From Armillaria gallica (lineage: Eukaryota > Basidiomycota > Agaricomycetes > Agaricales > Physalacriaceae), in NCBI GenBank assembly GCA_037576215.1, contig JBANDB010000005.1, positions 4,526,001-4,590,000 of the forward strand: 64,000 bases of DNA, read 5' to 3'. Under the pieces are notes generated by a model. The model was not told the DNA's origin. It searched no databases and saw only the letters and a program-made list of their open reading frames with translations. Shown here piece by piece: positions 21,464-30,699 of this stretch (position 1 is the stretch's first letter; every line of letters begins with the position of its first letter). The position numbers and the translations under genes are program-made.

Positions 21464-21773
21464 CAGAGGGGTCCCGAACAGTGGTTGTCCTCTGATGGGC
21501 ATTGCTCATTGTTGAGCGCCCAGATGCCAGACTTGTCCAGCCCACTGTTCGTCTGGGTTGGGGGGTGTAGGGGTCGACATAGTGTCGAGGGAATGGAGCG
21601 GTTCTGAAGTTGGTTCGAGGGATCCTAGGTAGTAGGATCCCGGTTCTGGTGAGGAGATTCCAGATCTCTTCGATGTATGCGATAGTCAGAAGGATGGTGA
21701 GGAAAATGAGCGTGGCAAGGGCGATTGCTATGCCAATGCTAATGGTCTGGGTCAGGGTCAAATCTGTGATCAT
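21444..21773 (-). CDS. Element C leader ORFc: 109-aa membrane protein candidate
   Basis: Intact ORF. A hydrophobic helix at residues about 9-34 (TISIGIAIALATLIFLTILL...) is followed by EEIWNLLTRTGILLPR and an Arg/Pro/Thr tail ending PSDDEHIL. The copy in D has exactly the same length (330 nt), with clear sequence conservation. Its ATG overlaps the stop of ORFc' as ATGA, and its own stop lies 20 nt (17 nt from the second ATG) inside gag. The same overlap is seen in A, which implies coupled translation of gag. Family unknown. Confidence 0.68.
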   Translation of the reverse strand: MITDLTLTQTISIGIAIALATLIFLTILLTIAYIEEIWNLLTRTGILLPRIPRTNFRTAPFPRHYVDPYTPQPRRTVGWTSLASGRSTMSNAHQRTTTVRDPSDDEHIL

Positions 21774-21907
21774 TCATTTTGTTGTCGTCGTAATATCTCC
21801 TGCACTCAGATGATTTCTATCCAGAGGGTTACCACCTGATAGAAAGTGAGTTGTAGGGCAAAGAAGGTGATCGCGGTGAGGAGTTGCTTGTGTTCGGTCA
21901 GCTGTAT
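21770..21907 (-). pseudogene. Element C leader ORFc': about 45-codon membrane peptide, start and one codon lost
   Basis: The frame LLTAITFFALQLTFYQVV...VQEILRRQQNE ends by an ATGA overlap with ORFc. The start is ATA at 21905-21907 where D has ATG at the aligned base, and one internal TGA stands where Arg is likely. D has the same peptide (LLSAITFITFQIAIYQVL) with a 1-nt deletion near its start. Two independently damaged copies align end to end, which supports a once-functional small gene. Confidence 0.5.
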
Positions 21908-21937
21908 TGGCGGCGTGGTGAATGCCTATCTGAGGGG

Positions 21938-22063
21938 TCAGGGGTTGTTTCGTCGGTGTTCCCGATAGATTGCAAAGAGCAATTCTATGAGTAACATGGT
22001 GAGGTTGTTGAAGAGTACGACGTCCTCTTCAGTCGGTGTTGGGGGAGGAGTGTAGGGCGGCAT
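21938..22063 (-). CDS. Element C leader ORFb: 41-aa hydrophobic peptide
   Basis: Begins MPPYTPPPTPTEED and continues with a hydrophobic stretch (VVLFNNLTMLLIELLFAIY) and a basic end REHRRNNP. The start lies 35 nt inside the end of ORFa, +1 relative to it. D has an identical 126-nt frame with one CGA-to-TGA stop three codons before the end. Too short for homology inference. Confidence 0.55.
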   Translation of the reverse strand: MPPYTPPPTPTEEDVVLFNNLTMLLIELLFAIYREHRRNNP

Positions 22064-22262
22064 TGTGGAGAGTGAGTGATGGTTCTGGGACAAGGGTGTG
22101 TGATGGGACGTAGTGTCGTGGGGGTTTTGTTTGGTTTTCTTCATCCCTGGTCTGGTAACTGAGGTAGCAAAGAAGGGCAAGGATGAAAAGAAGGGCCACA
22201 CTAAAGAATGTGGCAAGGATGATGGCGACGATAAGGCAGGGTTCTGTTGGGAATGTGATCAT
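22029..22262 (-). CDS. Element C leader ORFa: 77-aa membrane protein candidate
   Basis: Starts at the ATG 8 nt after the ORF0 stop (the frame is open further upstream, but that stretch is coded in another frame by ORF0). Residues about 8-33 form a long hydrophobic helix (LIVAIILATFFSVALLFILA). A polar tail follows (SYQTRDEENQTKPPRHYVPSH). D has the same 234-nt length. The C-D differences fall mainly on third codon positions of this frame, as for a selected protein. Confidence 0.62.
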   Translation of the reverse strand: MITFPTEPCLIVAIILATFFSVALLFILALLCYLSYQTRDEENQTKPPRHYVPSHTLVPEPSLTLHNAALHSSPNTD

Positions 22263-22269
22263 GTGAGGG

Positions 22270-22481
22270 TTAATCGATGTTGCAATCGTAGTCGCCCCCA
22301 TAGTAACCACAGTAGTTGTATTGGTTATCATCGTTGTCTGAGTCGGCGCCCTTTGGTCTGTGCTGGTGGTATCTCCTCTTTCAGTTGTTTCTGGGTTTCT
22401 TTCCCCTTGCTCCTTCATGGTTTTTGTGTTTGGGGTTCTTCTTTGATTTCTGGGGTTTTTTGTTCGTCGGTTCGATGGCAT
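22270..22481 (-). pseudogene. Element C leader ORF0: first small ORF, frameshifted here
   Basis: First ATG after the primer site (22479-22481). The D copy gives a 70-codon frame: basic Lys/Arg/Asn-rich first half, then DNDDN.YNYCGYY.GDYD. C lacks one nucleotide in the first third and has a TGA, but its second half matches D with mostly third-position changes. The basic half may bind RNA (inference). It has no hydrophobic segment. Confidence 0.55.
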
Positions 22482-22518
22482 AAGACTTCCACAGTGAACG
22501 TTTGGAAGTATAGTAGAA

Positions 22519-22531
22519 AGCTTCGAGCTAA
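22519..22531 (-). promoter_or_regulatory. Element C self-priming primer-binding site
   Basis: TTAGCTCGAAGCT, one nucleotide from the LTR, is complementary over 13 nt to AGCTTCGAGCTAA in the LTR (22687-22699). Compared with A, both partners carry the same change (CAAAG/CTTTG to CGAAG/CTTCG), so pairing is kept. Confidence 0.78.
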
Positions 22532-22532
22532 T

Positions 22533-22937
22533 TGTTATGCCTGGACTCGGGTGGAACAAGCAAGCGCAGCTCAAGATAACCTCACACTTCAGGTTGAATC
22601 TCAAGGGTGGCAATACTTGCAGACCATGAGTGCAAGCGGATAACACGTAGCAAGAAGTTGAGAAAGTAAGTCCGGTATGTATTAACTTAGCTCGAAGCTA
22701 GGGTACATGGCTGAGAGCTACGCTACTTATATACTGTTCGGTTTGGTTCTAATAATAAATGAATCATGCGGTTGTCAGACAATAAACGTCAGGGGTCCTG
22801 TCAGTATCCAGGCAGCTGAGCTGTCATGCTGCAGAGGCATGGATAAGAGCTAGGTACCGTGTGGTTGATCAAGGTGCCGACATGCCATGAGGCCAAGGTG
22901 CCAAGATAAGATAAGGAAAAGTGGAAAAATCATAACA
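22533..22937 (-). repeat. Element C 5' LTR (405 bp)
   Basis: TGTTATG...CATAACA. It contains AGATAAGATAAGG near its upper end, TATATAAG and the transcript-start block. Same length as the 3' LTR. Confidence 0.9.
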
Positions 22938-23411
22938 TGTTTTCCCTTGCCATTCCACCCCCAGCACCTCATTCTATGTTTTCTCTCACCATTCACTGTC
23001 TCCACCCATGTTTTCTCATTGTCTCATTCACTCATAGACTATTGCCAACTGTTTAGTCTATTCTCCATCACTCCCTGCTCCGATTACCGTAGAGCAATGT
23101 TTTCTAGTCTCATCTCGTATTTTTGCATATGGATTCATGGTATTCACATCATACCCACTTCTGTTCCCTCTCACTTCAAGAGAACCCTACTGGCTTATAG
23201 CCTTAGCATCTAGTACTCAACTACCAAGCAGTACTACTTTGCAGACTTAAAGTTGCAGTGTATACTTGCATATAGAGGAATTGATATACTGCACAGAGGT
23301 GCCCCAAACCACTCACACACATGATCACCTTGATTGCCATCCTACTACGTTAATTACCCAATCTCATTCCGAGTTGGTGTTGCCATTGCCATGGAAGTCT
23401 TAGGCCCATCA
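22938..23411 (+). mobile_element. X1, right part
   Basis: Continuation of X1 after element C. Its last 200 bp match X2 in inverse orientation (GTACTACTTTGC, AGTTGCAGTGTAT, CACAGAGGTG and ACCACTCACACAC blocks), and it ends GCCATTGCCATGGAAGTC..AGGCCCATCA at 23411. No coding sequence seen. Confidence 0.72.
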
Positions 23412-23546
23412 ACAGACTCTGCTCCACAATCCAATCTTAGGGCTTTGGCTCAAGGGTGACATTGCTAATAGCTCTGCCAAAGCCCATGCACTCCGCAGAC
23501 CTCCACTCGTGCAAGTTATCTTTGTCTATTTGGCATATCCCTAACA
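23412..23546 (+). repeat. F1 5' LTR, right fragment, with primer site after it
   Basis: Starts with the duplicated ACAG and matches the end of the F2 LTRs (CTTAGGGCTTTGGCTCAAGG ... TTTGTCTATTTGGCAT, ending CCTAACA). Two nucleotides beyond, ATATTCAAACT (23549-23559) is the complement of AGTTTGAATAT in the LTR (12828-12838). This is a self-priming site for lineage 2. Confidence 0.82.
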
Positions 23547-23590
23547 GTATATTCAAACTCAACCCCTTGAGTTGAATTTTTCTCTAAATC

Positions 23591-25128
23591 ATGACAACCA
23601 CATACACTTACCCTCCAGAGACAGGCAAAGGCCTGAAACGAAAAACAGCAATCTTTTCCATGGAAGACATAGCAGCATCTGCATCCAAGGAAAATCTGGA
23701 GCTTTTTAGATCGGCCTCCATTGGAGAACAACCATCCCTTAGAGAAACCTACAGCCACTCCGGTTTCACTGCTCGTCAATCTGACAACTACGGTTCTCCT
23801 AACCCTTTTGGTACTCCACCACCCAATGACCTTTTACATCACCGAAGGACAGGTATATCTGATGGATACCAAGAGAATCCAAATCCACACACCCCAGCAC
23901 CTCAACTCACATCCAATGGGGGACAACCGGCCGCCGCAGAATCCAATGATTCCAGAAGTGAAACCAATACCCCTACTCACGCTACAAACTGACATAACCA
24001 TGGTGATAAAGATGATGACTCCCAGCCGGGCAGCCCAAACAAACCTGGAGGATCCGGTGGCCCTAACAGACCAGGAGGGCTCAGAGGCTCTGGAGATCCC
24101 AATGGTCCTGGAGGTCTGGGTGGACCCAGCAACAACCCTCCCAACGAGCAAGACTTCTTGCAGGAATTCATGAATCTGTTGCATGGGGTTTCCACTTCGT
24201 TAAACAATCTTTGACCCAACAACATCCACACCAAGGTCAAAGAGCCTGATACTTTTGATGGCTCTGACCCACGGAAACTCAAGGCTTTCATTGTCTCCCT
24301 CCAGTTGAACTTTAATGACAGACCCACTGCTTTTGTGGTGGATGCTAGTAAAGTCAACTATGCCATCTCTTTTCTTTCTGGCACTGCTCTTGACTGGTTT
24401 GAACCAGATATCCTCTGCCCAAATCCATGGAATCCGCTGGCATGGCAATACTCCTGCACTGCCTTCCTGGACAAACTGCGAACCAACTTTGGTCTCTTTG
24501 ATGCCATCAGAGATGCCGAGAATGCCCTTGAACATCTTTGAATGCATGACAGAGACCAAATCATGAAGTACATGGTTCAGTTCAATCAATACACCTCCCA
24601 AGTTGGCTACGGTGACAATTCCCTCTGTCATGCCTTTTACTGTGGACTTTGCACTTGCATCAAGGATGATATGGCTCACCATGGAAAGCCTAATAATCTG
24701 CATGACATGCATTTCCTAGCCTAAGAACTCGACGCTCACTATTGGACTTGGAGAACCAAGATATCCCATGAAACCAGGAAAACAAGTTCTCCAGCTCATA
24801 TTCCAACAACTCTAAATCCAAGGGTTCCAATTCCAACTCCAGTTTTTCACCTTCCAGATCAGCTCCGAAGTTCTCTGATTCCAATTCCTCAGGATCCACT
24901 TCCAACCCTAAGCCCTATGCTGATAAGCTAGGCAAGGACAGACACCTCACTCAAGAAGAGAAGGACTGTTGCCAGAAGAACAATCTCTGTATGTTCTGTG
25001 GAAGCAAGCACAAGACCAAGGACTGCAACAAACGCAAGGCTGTGGCCACCACTAAAGGCCATGCCACAGAAGTTGAAGAACCTGCTCCTGCTTCTGAGGA
25101 TCTGGCTCTGACAGCACCAGAAAACTAG
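23591..25128 (+). pseudogene. gag: F1 gag
   Basis: Starts MTTTYTYPPETGK. A Gly/Pro-rich linker (PGGPNRPGG-like) precedes the capsid-like helical domain (FDGSDPRKLKAFI, FLSGTALDWFEPD, LDKLRTNFG). The end carries a CX2CX3HX4C knuckle, CMFCGSKHKTKDC. TGA at 23990-23992, TGA after EHL near 24540 and a TAA near 24722 break it. The first of these is also present in F2 at the same codon. It ends GAA AAC TAG (25120-25128), where pol is in the -1 frame. Confidence 0.82.
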
Positions 25129-25360
25129 AGGGCAGCCCTGAATCCTCCATGTGAGATCAGGGTTGCGTTGACTGTAATCACACATTGGAGGTTGTCACAC
25201 TCAATGCCGCCACTCTTTCCAATCATTCACTCACTGTATCACTCACTTCTGAAGTCGGCTCCAGTACAGAATCCGACAACTCTCCAATCATTACTATCCT
25301 TCGTTTTCTTGCCTTAATTGACTCTGGTTCTAGCCATTGTTTCCTTGACTCCAAATATGT

Positions 25361-26949
25361 TGATGAGCCTAAGACTTCTGTGGCAATGGCAACACTCAAA
25401 ACTCAGAGAGAGCTTAGGCAATTAACATAGCAACACAGCAATCAAGGCAATTGTGTGTGTGAGTGGTTCAGTGCACCTCTGTGAGGTCAATTCCTCAATA
25501 ACACAAAATACACTGCAACTTTTCAGTCAGCAAAGTAGTACTCTTGGTCAAGGAGTACTAATAGACGTTGGCTGTAAGCTGAGAGGGATCTCAATAAACG
25601 AGATGGGACAGAATCTGGTATGACTTGAATACCAAGAAACCGTGATAGAAACTGCGAAAATGGATCTAGAAATCGTGGGGATGGACTGTAAAACATGTGG
25701 AAGGACTGGAAACCATAGCAATGTGCTAGAAATTGTAGCAATGGACTGGAAGATGTCGAAATAGCCTAATAAATGTGGCTTGGGGTGTACCTAATATTGT
25801 GAGTCAAAACAATGGCAATAAACATAGGGAGACTGCAAGAAACTAGTAGAAATTGTGGTAACTGAGGTGCTGAGTGGGGTGCTGCAGCAATAGATGCACA
25901 GCAACTCAGAACAATGGTAAAGACAAGGGTGATCCTATGGAGAATGATGCTGAACTGGGCCTACACAGAGGCAATACTGAACTGGGCAATAAAAACAATG
26001 ACAATGTAGAAGGTGAAAGTGATGAAACAATCCTATGTGGTGAAAGTGAAGCGATGTTGCAGCATTAAAAGACAAAAGCAAGTTATTGACGCAAGATTTC
26101 ATGTATTGGTGCAATATCAAAGCTAACCAATAACGTTAAGAGTAAAGCAAGCAGTGGGGGATAACTTGGAGTAACCATAGCTGACTGGTAATGCCGTAGC
26201 CTCATCAACTGGGTAAGAACTAGCTCTAAAAATGCAGTATCTACCTAGTTTTTATACTACAAGTACGATTTTATAAATAGAATATTCTTCAGAGCCTTAG
26301 TAAGGCTGTAAGTCCTTGGCTTTTGTAATAGCCATAGTAAACATATGGTATCTGTGGTTCTGAAGTAATAGCAAGTCCTCAACATTGCCATGTATAGATG
26401 TGAACCATGTGGTTTTATTGAGCAATGAGCGGATCATAAGGTGCTGTTTAGCTGCAGATTATTGAGCTGCAGTTGCTGTGCTGAGGTGTATGCATAAGGC
26501 AACGATAATTTGAGGTCTTGGCACTGTAACAGCCTTAGTAAATGCAGTCTGTAGTTGCCATGGCTGTAATTATTGTAGCTGAAAGGGTACTTGCATAAAT
26601 CATGTCATTTCATTAAATGATTGATTGGTACATCAACCAGATGCTTCTGAGTGATGTAGCAACTCTGTTTTAGCATGATTGTCGATCAAAGGTGCCTTGC
26701 CATGATGGAATACGGTAATTGTGATGTGAGGCGAGCTGGGAAGGATAACCAAGTGTGTGAGGAGTGGATGTCATGGTTTTCGGACTGTATCTGAATGTTT
26801 GTGGCATATACTGCAAAAATCCATGGTATTATCAAGAGTTGGCAGTGTTATGGAGTATGTGGGGATTATAATGGTGTCATTTCAAAGGTATTGGGTGATG
26901 GATGGATAAATCCGTGAATTCTGAGTGTACAGAGCCTGGAGGCTCATCA
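25361..26949 (-). mobile_element. X2: 1.59-kb TG...CA noncoding element in F1 protease
   Basis: Ends TGATGAGCCT and AGGCTCATCA (perfect 10-bp inverted repeat). Flanks are ATGT (25357-25360) and ATGC (26950-26953), a 4-bp duplication with one C/T change. It is inverted relative to X1 and clearly homologous to both X1 ends. No recognisable ORF. The disrupted protease codons align across it with F3. Confidence 0.78.
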
Positions 26950-27501
26950 ATGCTGAGGATCACAACCTTCCTATGAAACCTAATCCTCCTGTCCAACTCC
27001 AGCTCCTTGACAGCTCTGCCAGATCTCACATTTCTCAATCCATTACCCTTCCAGTCCATTTCCCTTCTGGAGACATCATCTCCATTGACTTCTATGTCAC
27101 TTATTTGGATTCATCCTGTAACATTGTTCTGGGATACAACTGGCTTTCCCCCTGCAATCCATTGATTGACTGGGCAAAGAACAGTATCACTTTCCATTCA
27201 CCATTACCAGGTGTTTCTTCCTCTGCAAGCACTTCTGCAGCATCTGATGCAACTGCATCTAACTGCATGGACATTTCCCATCCAACTTCTAATCCCATTC
27301 CAACCCTGGCTTCCAAGCCAACTCTGAGATCCCGACAGGCTCTGCTGCCTTATGAACCTATCTATTCCTACCCTACCATCCCTTCCTTTTCTGCATTGGT
27401 TACCCCCAAGATATCTATCATCTCCACGGCCACTTTTGTTCAAGCATGTGCTGAAGATGGAGCTCAACAATATACCCTCCAACCTTCTGCACCTAGCATT
27501 A

Positions 27502-28298
27502 CAGTCATCAACCGGCCAGTGAGACAGGAGGACCAGAATGCTCAGGCTGGGCGATAGGGCTTTGGACTTTTATCTGAACTGTTTACTATCATGCAGAGTA
27601 CATTCTGTAGATTTTCGAGCAAACACAAATCTATTATGCATTGTCCATAAACAATATAAAAGCAAAAAAGGTGAAAATGAATATGTTTTGACCTGCTGTG
27701 TGCCTGGATTTAGTGCCACTGCTGCTAGAGTCCGGATATATAATCTTGTATATGGTTGAATCATTACTGAATCATTTTTCCTGGGATCCATGGTCAGTAG
27801 GAGGTAAAATCACAGTAGTAGGTGTTGGGGGCAGTCCCATCATGTCACATCATGGCATTGTCAAATCGGGTCAACAATCTTATCTCGATGTGTCGTACTC
27901 AATATCTAGTATTTTCCCTACTTCTTCTTGGGAAAGACTCACCATAATCTTCAAATGGTTGGCCATGCTAAATCACACACCAAAAACACATCAAATCCAA
28001 TAAAAATGATTATGAGGAGCAATCTGATGGAACTGATTAGATATTTATAGCATTCCAGATATGGTATATCAGCATGATGTGACGTGTCTCACTGGGTTGA
28101 AATCACTGTAACCACACATTTTCTACTGATCCAGTGCGATATTGTGTTTCCCTCCCCTGATAAGGTATAAATTGTATCCAATATGAGCTATTTGTACATA
28201 CTACGCATTTTGGCACAGCCCGATCTCCACCTATACTCATGGTATTTATTTCCGATGGCAATCCCTATTTGAATGTCTCACTGGCCGGTTGATGATTG
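27502..28298. mobile_element. MITE-1: 797-bp Tc1/mariner-type nonautonomous element
   Basis: Terminal inverted repeats CAGTCATCAACCGGCCAGTG (25 bp in all, one mismatch), flanked by TA on both sides (27500-27501, 28299-28300). It interrupts F1 pol at the position equivalent to PSIS in F3. AT-rich inside and without a transposase ORF. The TA duplication is diagnostic of the Tc1/mariner superfamily. Confidence 0.82.
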
Positions 28299-29971
28299 TA
28301 GTGGTATGGCCAGCTTTGCAGACCTGCCAGATATGACAGATGTACCAGCAGAATATTACGACTTTGCTGATGTATTTAGTGACTCGCTCTCTGAGAAACT
28401 GCCCGAACATAGACCATACGACCTCAAGATCAGCATTGAGGAAGGAACATCTCCCCCGCTCGGGCTAATTTACTCCCTCTCGGAGTCCGAGCTCAAAGCT
28501 TTATGTGAGTTTATTGACAATAATCTGCATAGTGGATTCATCACACCCTCATGTTCTCCTCACAGAGCTCCAGTTCTCTTTGTCAAGAAAAAGACTGGGG
28601 AACTCCATCTTTGTCTTGATTTCCATGGCTTAAACAAGATATCCAAAAAAGACTGTTACCCCCTTCCACTCATTTCTGACCTCCTTGACTCCACACGTTC
28701 CGCTTGCATCTACACCAAACTTGATCTTTAACATGCTTATCACCTTGTATGCATAGCCAAAGGTGATGAATGGAAAACAGCCTTCTGGACCCGTTACAGC
28801 TCCTTTGAATGGCGTGTTATGTCTTTTGGACTCACCAATGCTCCTGCAGCGTTCCAACACTTCATGAATGATATTTTTGCTGACATGCTTGACATTTCCA
28901 TAGTCATATACCTTAACAACATCCCCATATATTCTGACAACCCCATGGAGCACCAGGAACAAGTACGCAAAGTTCTGCGCAGACTACGAGCACATGGACT
29001 CTACTGCAAAGGATCCAAATGCAAGTTTCACCAGGACTCCATGGAATATCTAGGCTACATTCTATCACTAGAGGGCCTCCACATGTCTGAAGACAAGGTC
29101 AAGGCCATTTTAGATCAGCCAGTTCCATGGAAAGTTAAGGATATTCAATCCTTCCTTGGCTTTGCCAATTTCTACCATTGTTTCATCCACAAGTACAGTG
29201 ACATTGTTATTCCGCTAACCCACGTCACATGCAAAGGAACTCCATGGAAATTTGACAACAAGTGTATGGCTGCTTTCAATGAACTAAAGCAAGCTTTCAC
29301 TCACACTCCTATCCTCACCTATTGGGTCCCCAACCATCAATTGGTTGTGGAGACCGATGCCTTCAACTATGCTATTGCTGCTATCCTCTTCATCTACCTT
29401 GGAGATGGCAAAATCCACCCCATCGCTTTCCTATCCTGGAGCCTACACAATGCCAAACTCAACTATGACATGCATAATAAAGAGCTTCTAGCTATCTTTG
29501 AGGCCTTTAAATACTGGCATCACTATCTTGAAGGCTCCGCAGACCTGATTGACTTTGTTACAGACCACAAGAATCTTGAATACTTTTCCACTACCAAGAT
29601 TCTTACCCAATGGCAAGTCTGGTGGTCTGAATATCTCTCACAATTCAATCTAGTAATCCGCTTCCGACTGGGGAAACTCAGAGAAAAACCAGACGCTCTC
29701 ACTAGATGATGGGATGTCTATCCAAAAGAGGGGGATAATCAATATGCAGCAGTCAATCCTCACAATTTCCATCCTGTATTCACTCAAGAACAACTCTCTG
29801 TGCTAGTGCTATAATGGATATTGACAAGCTCCATTTAGATATCAAGCAAGCACAATCATCCAACTCTGCGGCCTCCGATGGTTTCCATTAGGCCAAACCC
29901 TCCACTCCCACTTTCCCCTCTTGGTGGTCCATAGATGAATCAGACATTCTCCATCTTGATAATCGCATCTA

Positions 29972-30699
29972 CTGTGCCTAATTGGAAAGCTGGACACCCT
30001 GAAAAGAATCAAGTCTCCTTCGTCCAATTCTGCACCATTTTGCTTGATTTATTTTTTGTTTGACAGCGAAATATATTCTAGAGAAGATGTAATAGTAGCT
30101 GTTATGTGAATGGCCCATAAATAAATCCCAAAAACCAATTACTGATGAGTGGTCATAAAATGCCCAAAACAGGGAAGCTGGACACGAGCTCTGGAATTGT
30201 CGGAAGAGCATGAAAAGACTGGCGGACAATGCAAAATGGAAAGTAAATGTATTTCGGATTTTTTAGCATACTGAACATGGGTTTTGGCTGTCCAGATCAT
30301 GGATAAGAAGGTGCACTAGAAACAGGGCAAAATGACCACATGTGGCATATATATTATCTGGTCCATTCAAATGTAGCCTCCGGACTGTCTCTACTATCTA
30401 AATTTAGTCTTACCAATGACAAGTATATTCTCATGTCCTGACTTGATGCATGCACAAGCTATAATGAGCTACAAAGTTGATACACATTGTAAATTATGCA
30501 CCAATCTGGGGCTTTCAGAAAGAAATATCAAAATTGTAGAGTACATAACATGGAAAGGGACCACTAGACATATTGATGAAGATGCCCAATAGTAGTCGGA
30601 TGACACTGCAAAAATCCATTCGCAATTCCGTTGAGTAGTTGCCGAGAAAAGTCGGAGTGTCCAGCTTCCATATATGTCCAGCTTCCTGATCGGGTACAG
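29972..30699. mobile_element. MITE-2: 728-bp TA-flanked nonautonomous element
   Basis: Left end CTGTGCCTAATTGGAAAGCT and the complement of the right end CTGTACCCGATCAGGAAGCT share about 25 bp with several mismatches. Flanking TA at 29970-29971 and 30700-30701. It splits the F1 integrase zinc-domain region between LDNRIY and the following VLDSED. A family different from MITE-1 by TIR sequence. Confidence 0.78.

Larger units (their letters stand above)
14162..22937 (-). mobile_element. Element C: full-length lineage 1 Ty3/gypsy retrotransposon
   Basis: Both 405-bp LTRs are present, with a polypurine tract, pol, gag, five small leader ORFs and the primer site between them. It sits inside X1. 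I see no clean target duplication (CATTT before, TGTTT after). The coding regions have many stops, and RT has lost a catalytic Asp, so it is dead. The two LTRs differ at about 20 positions, of which about 16 are TG or CA in one copy where the other has CG. Confidence 0.9.
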
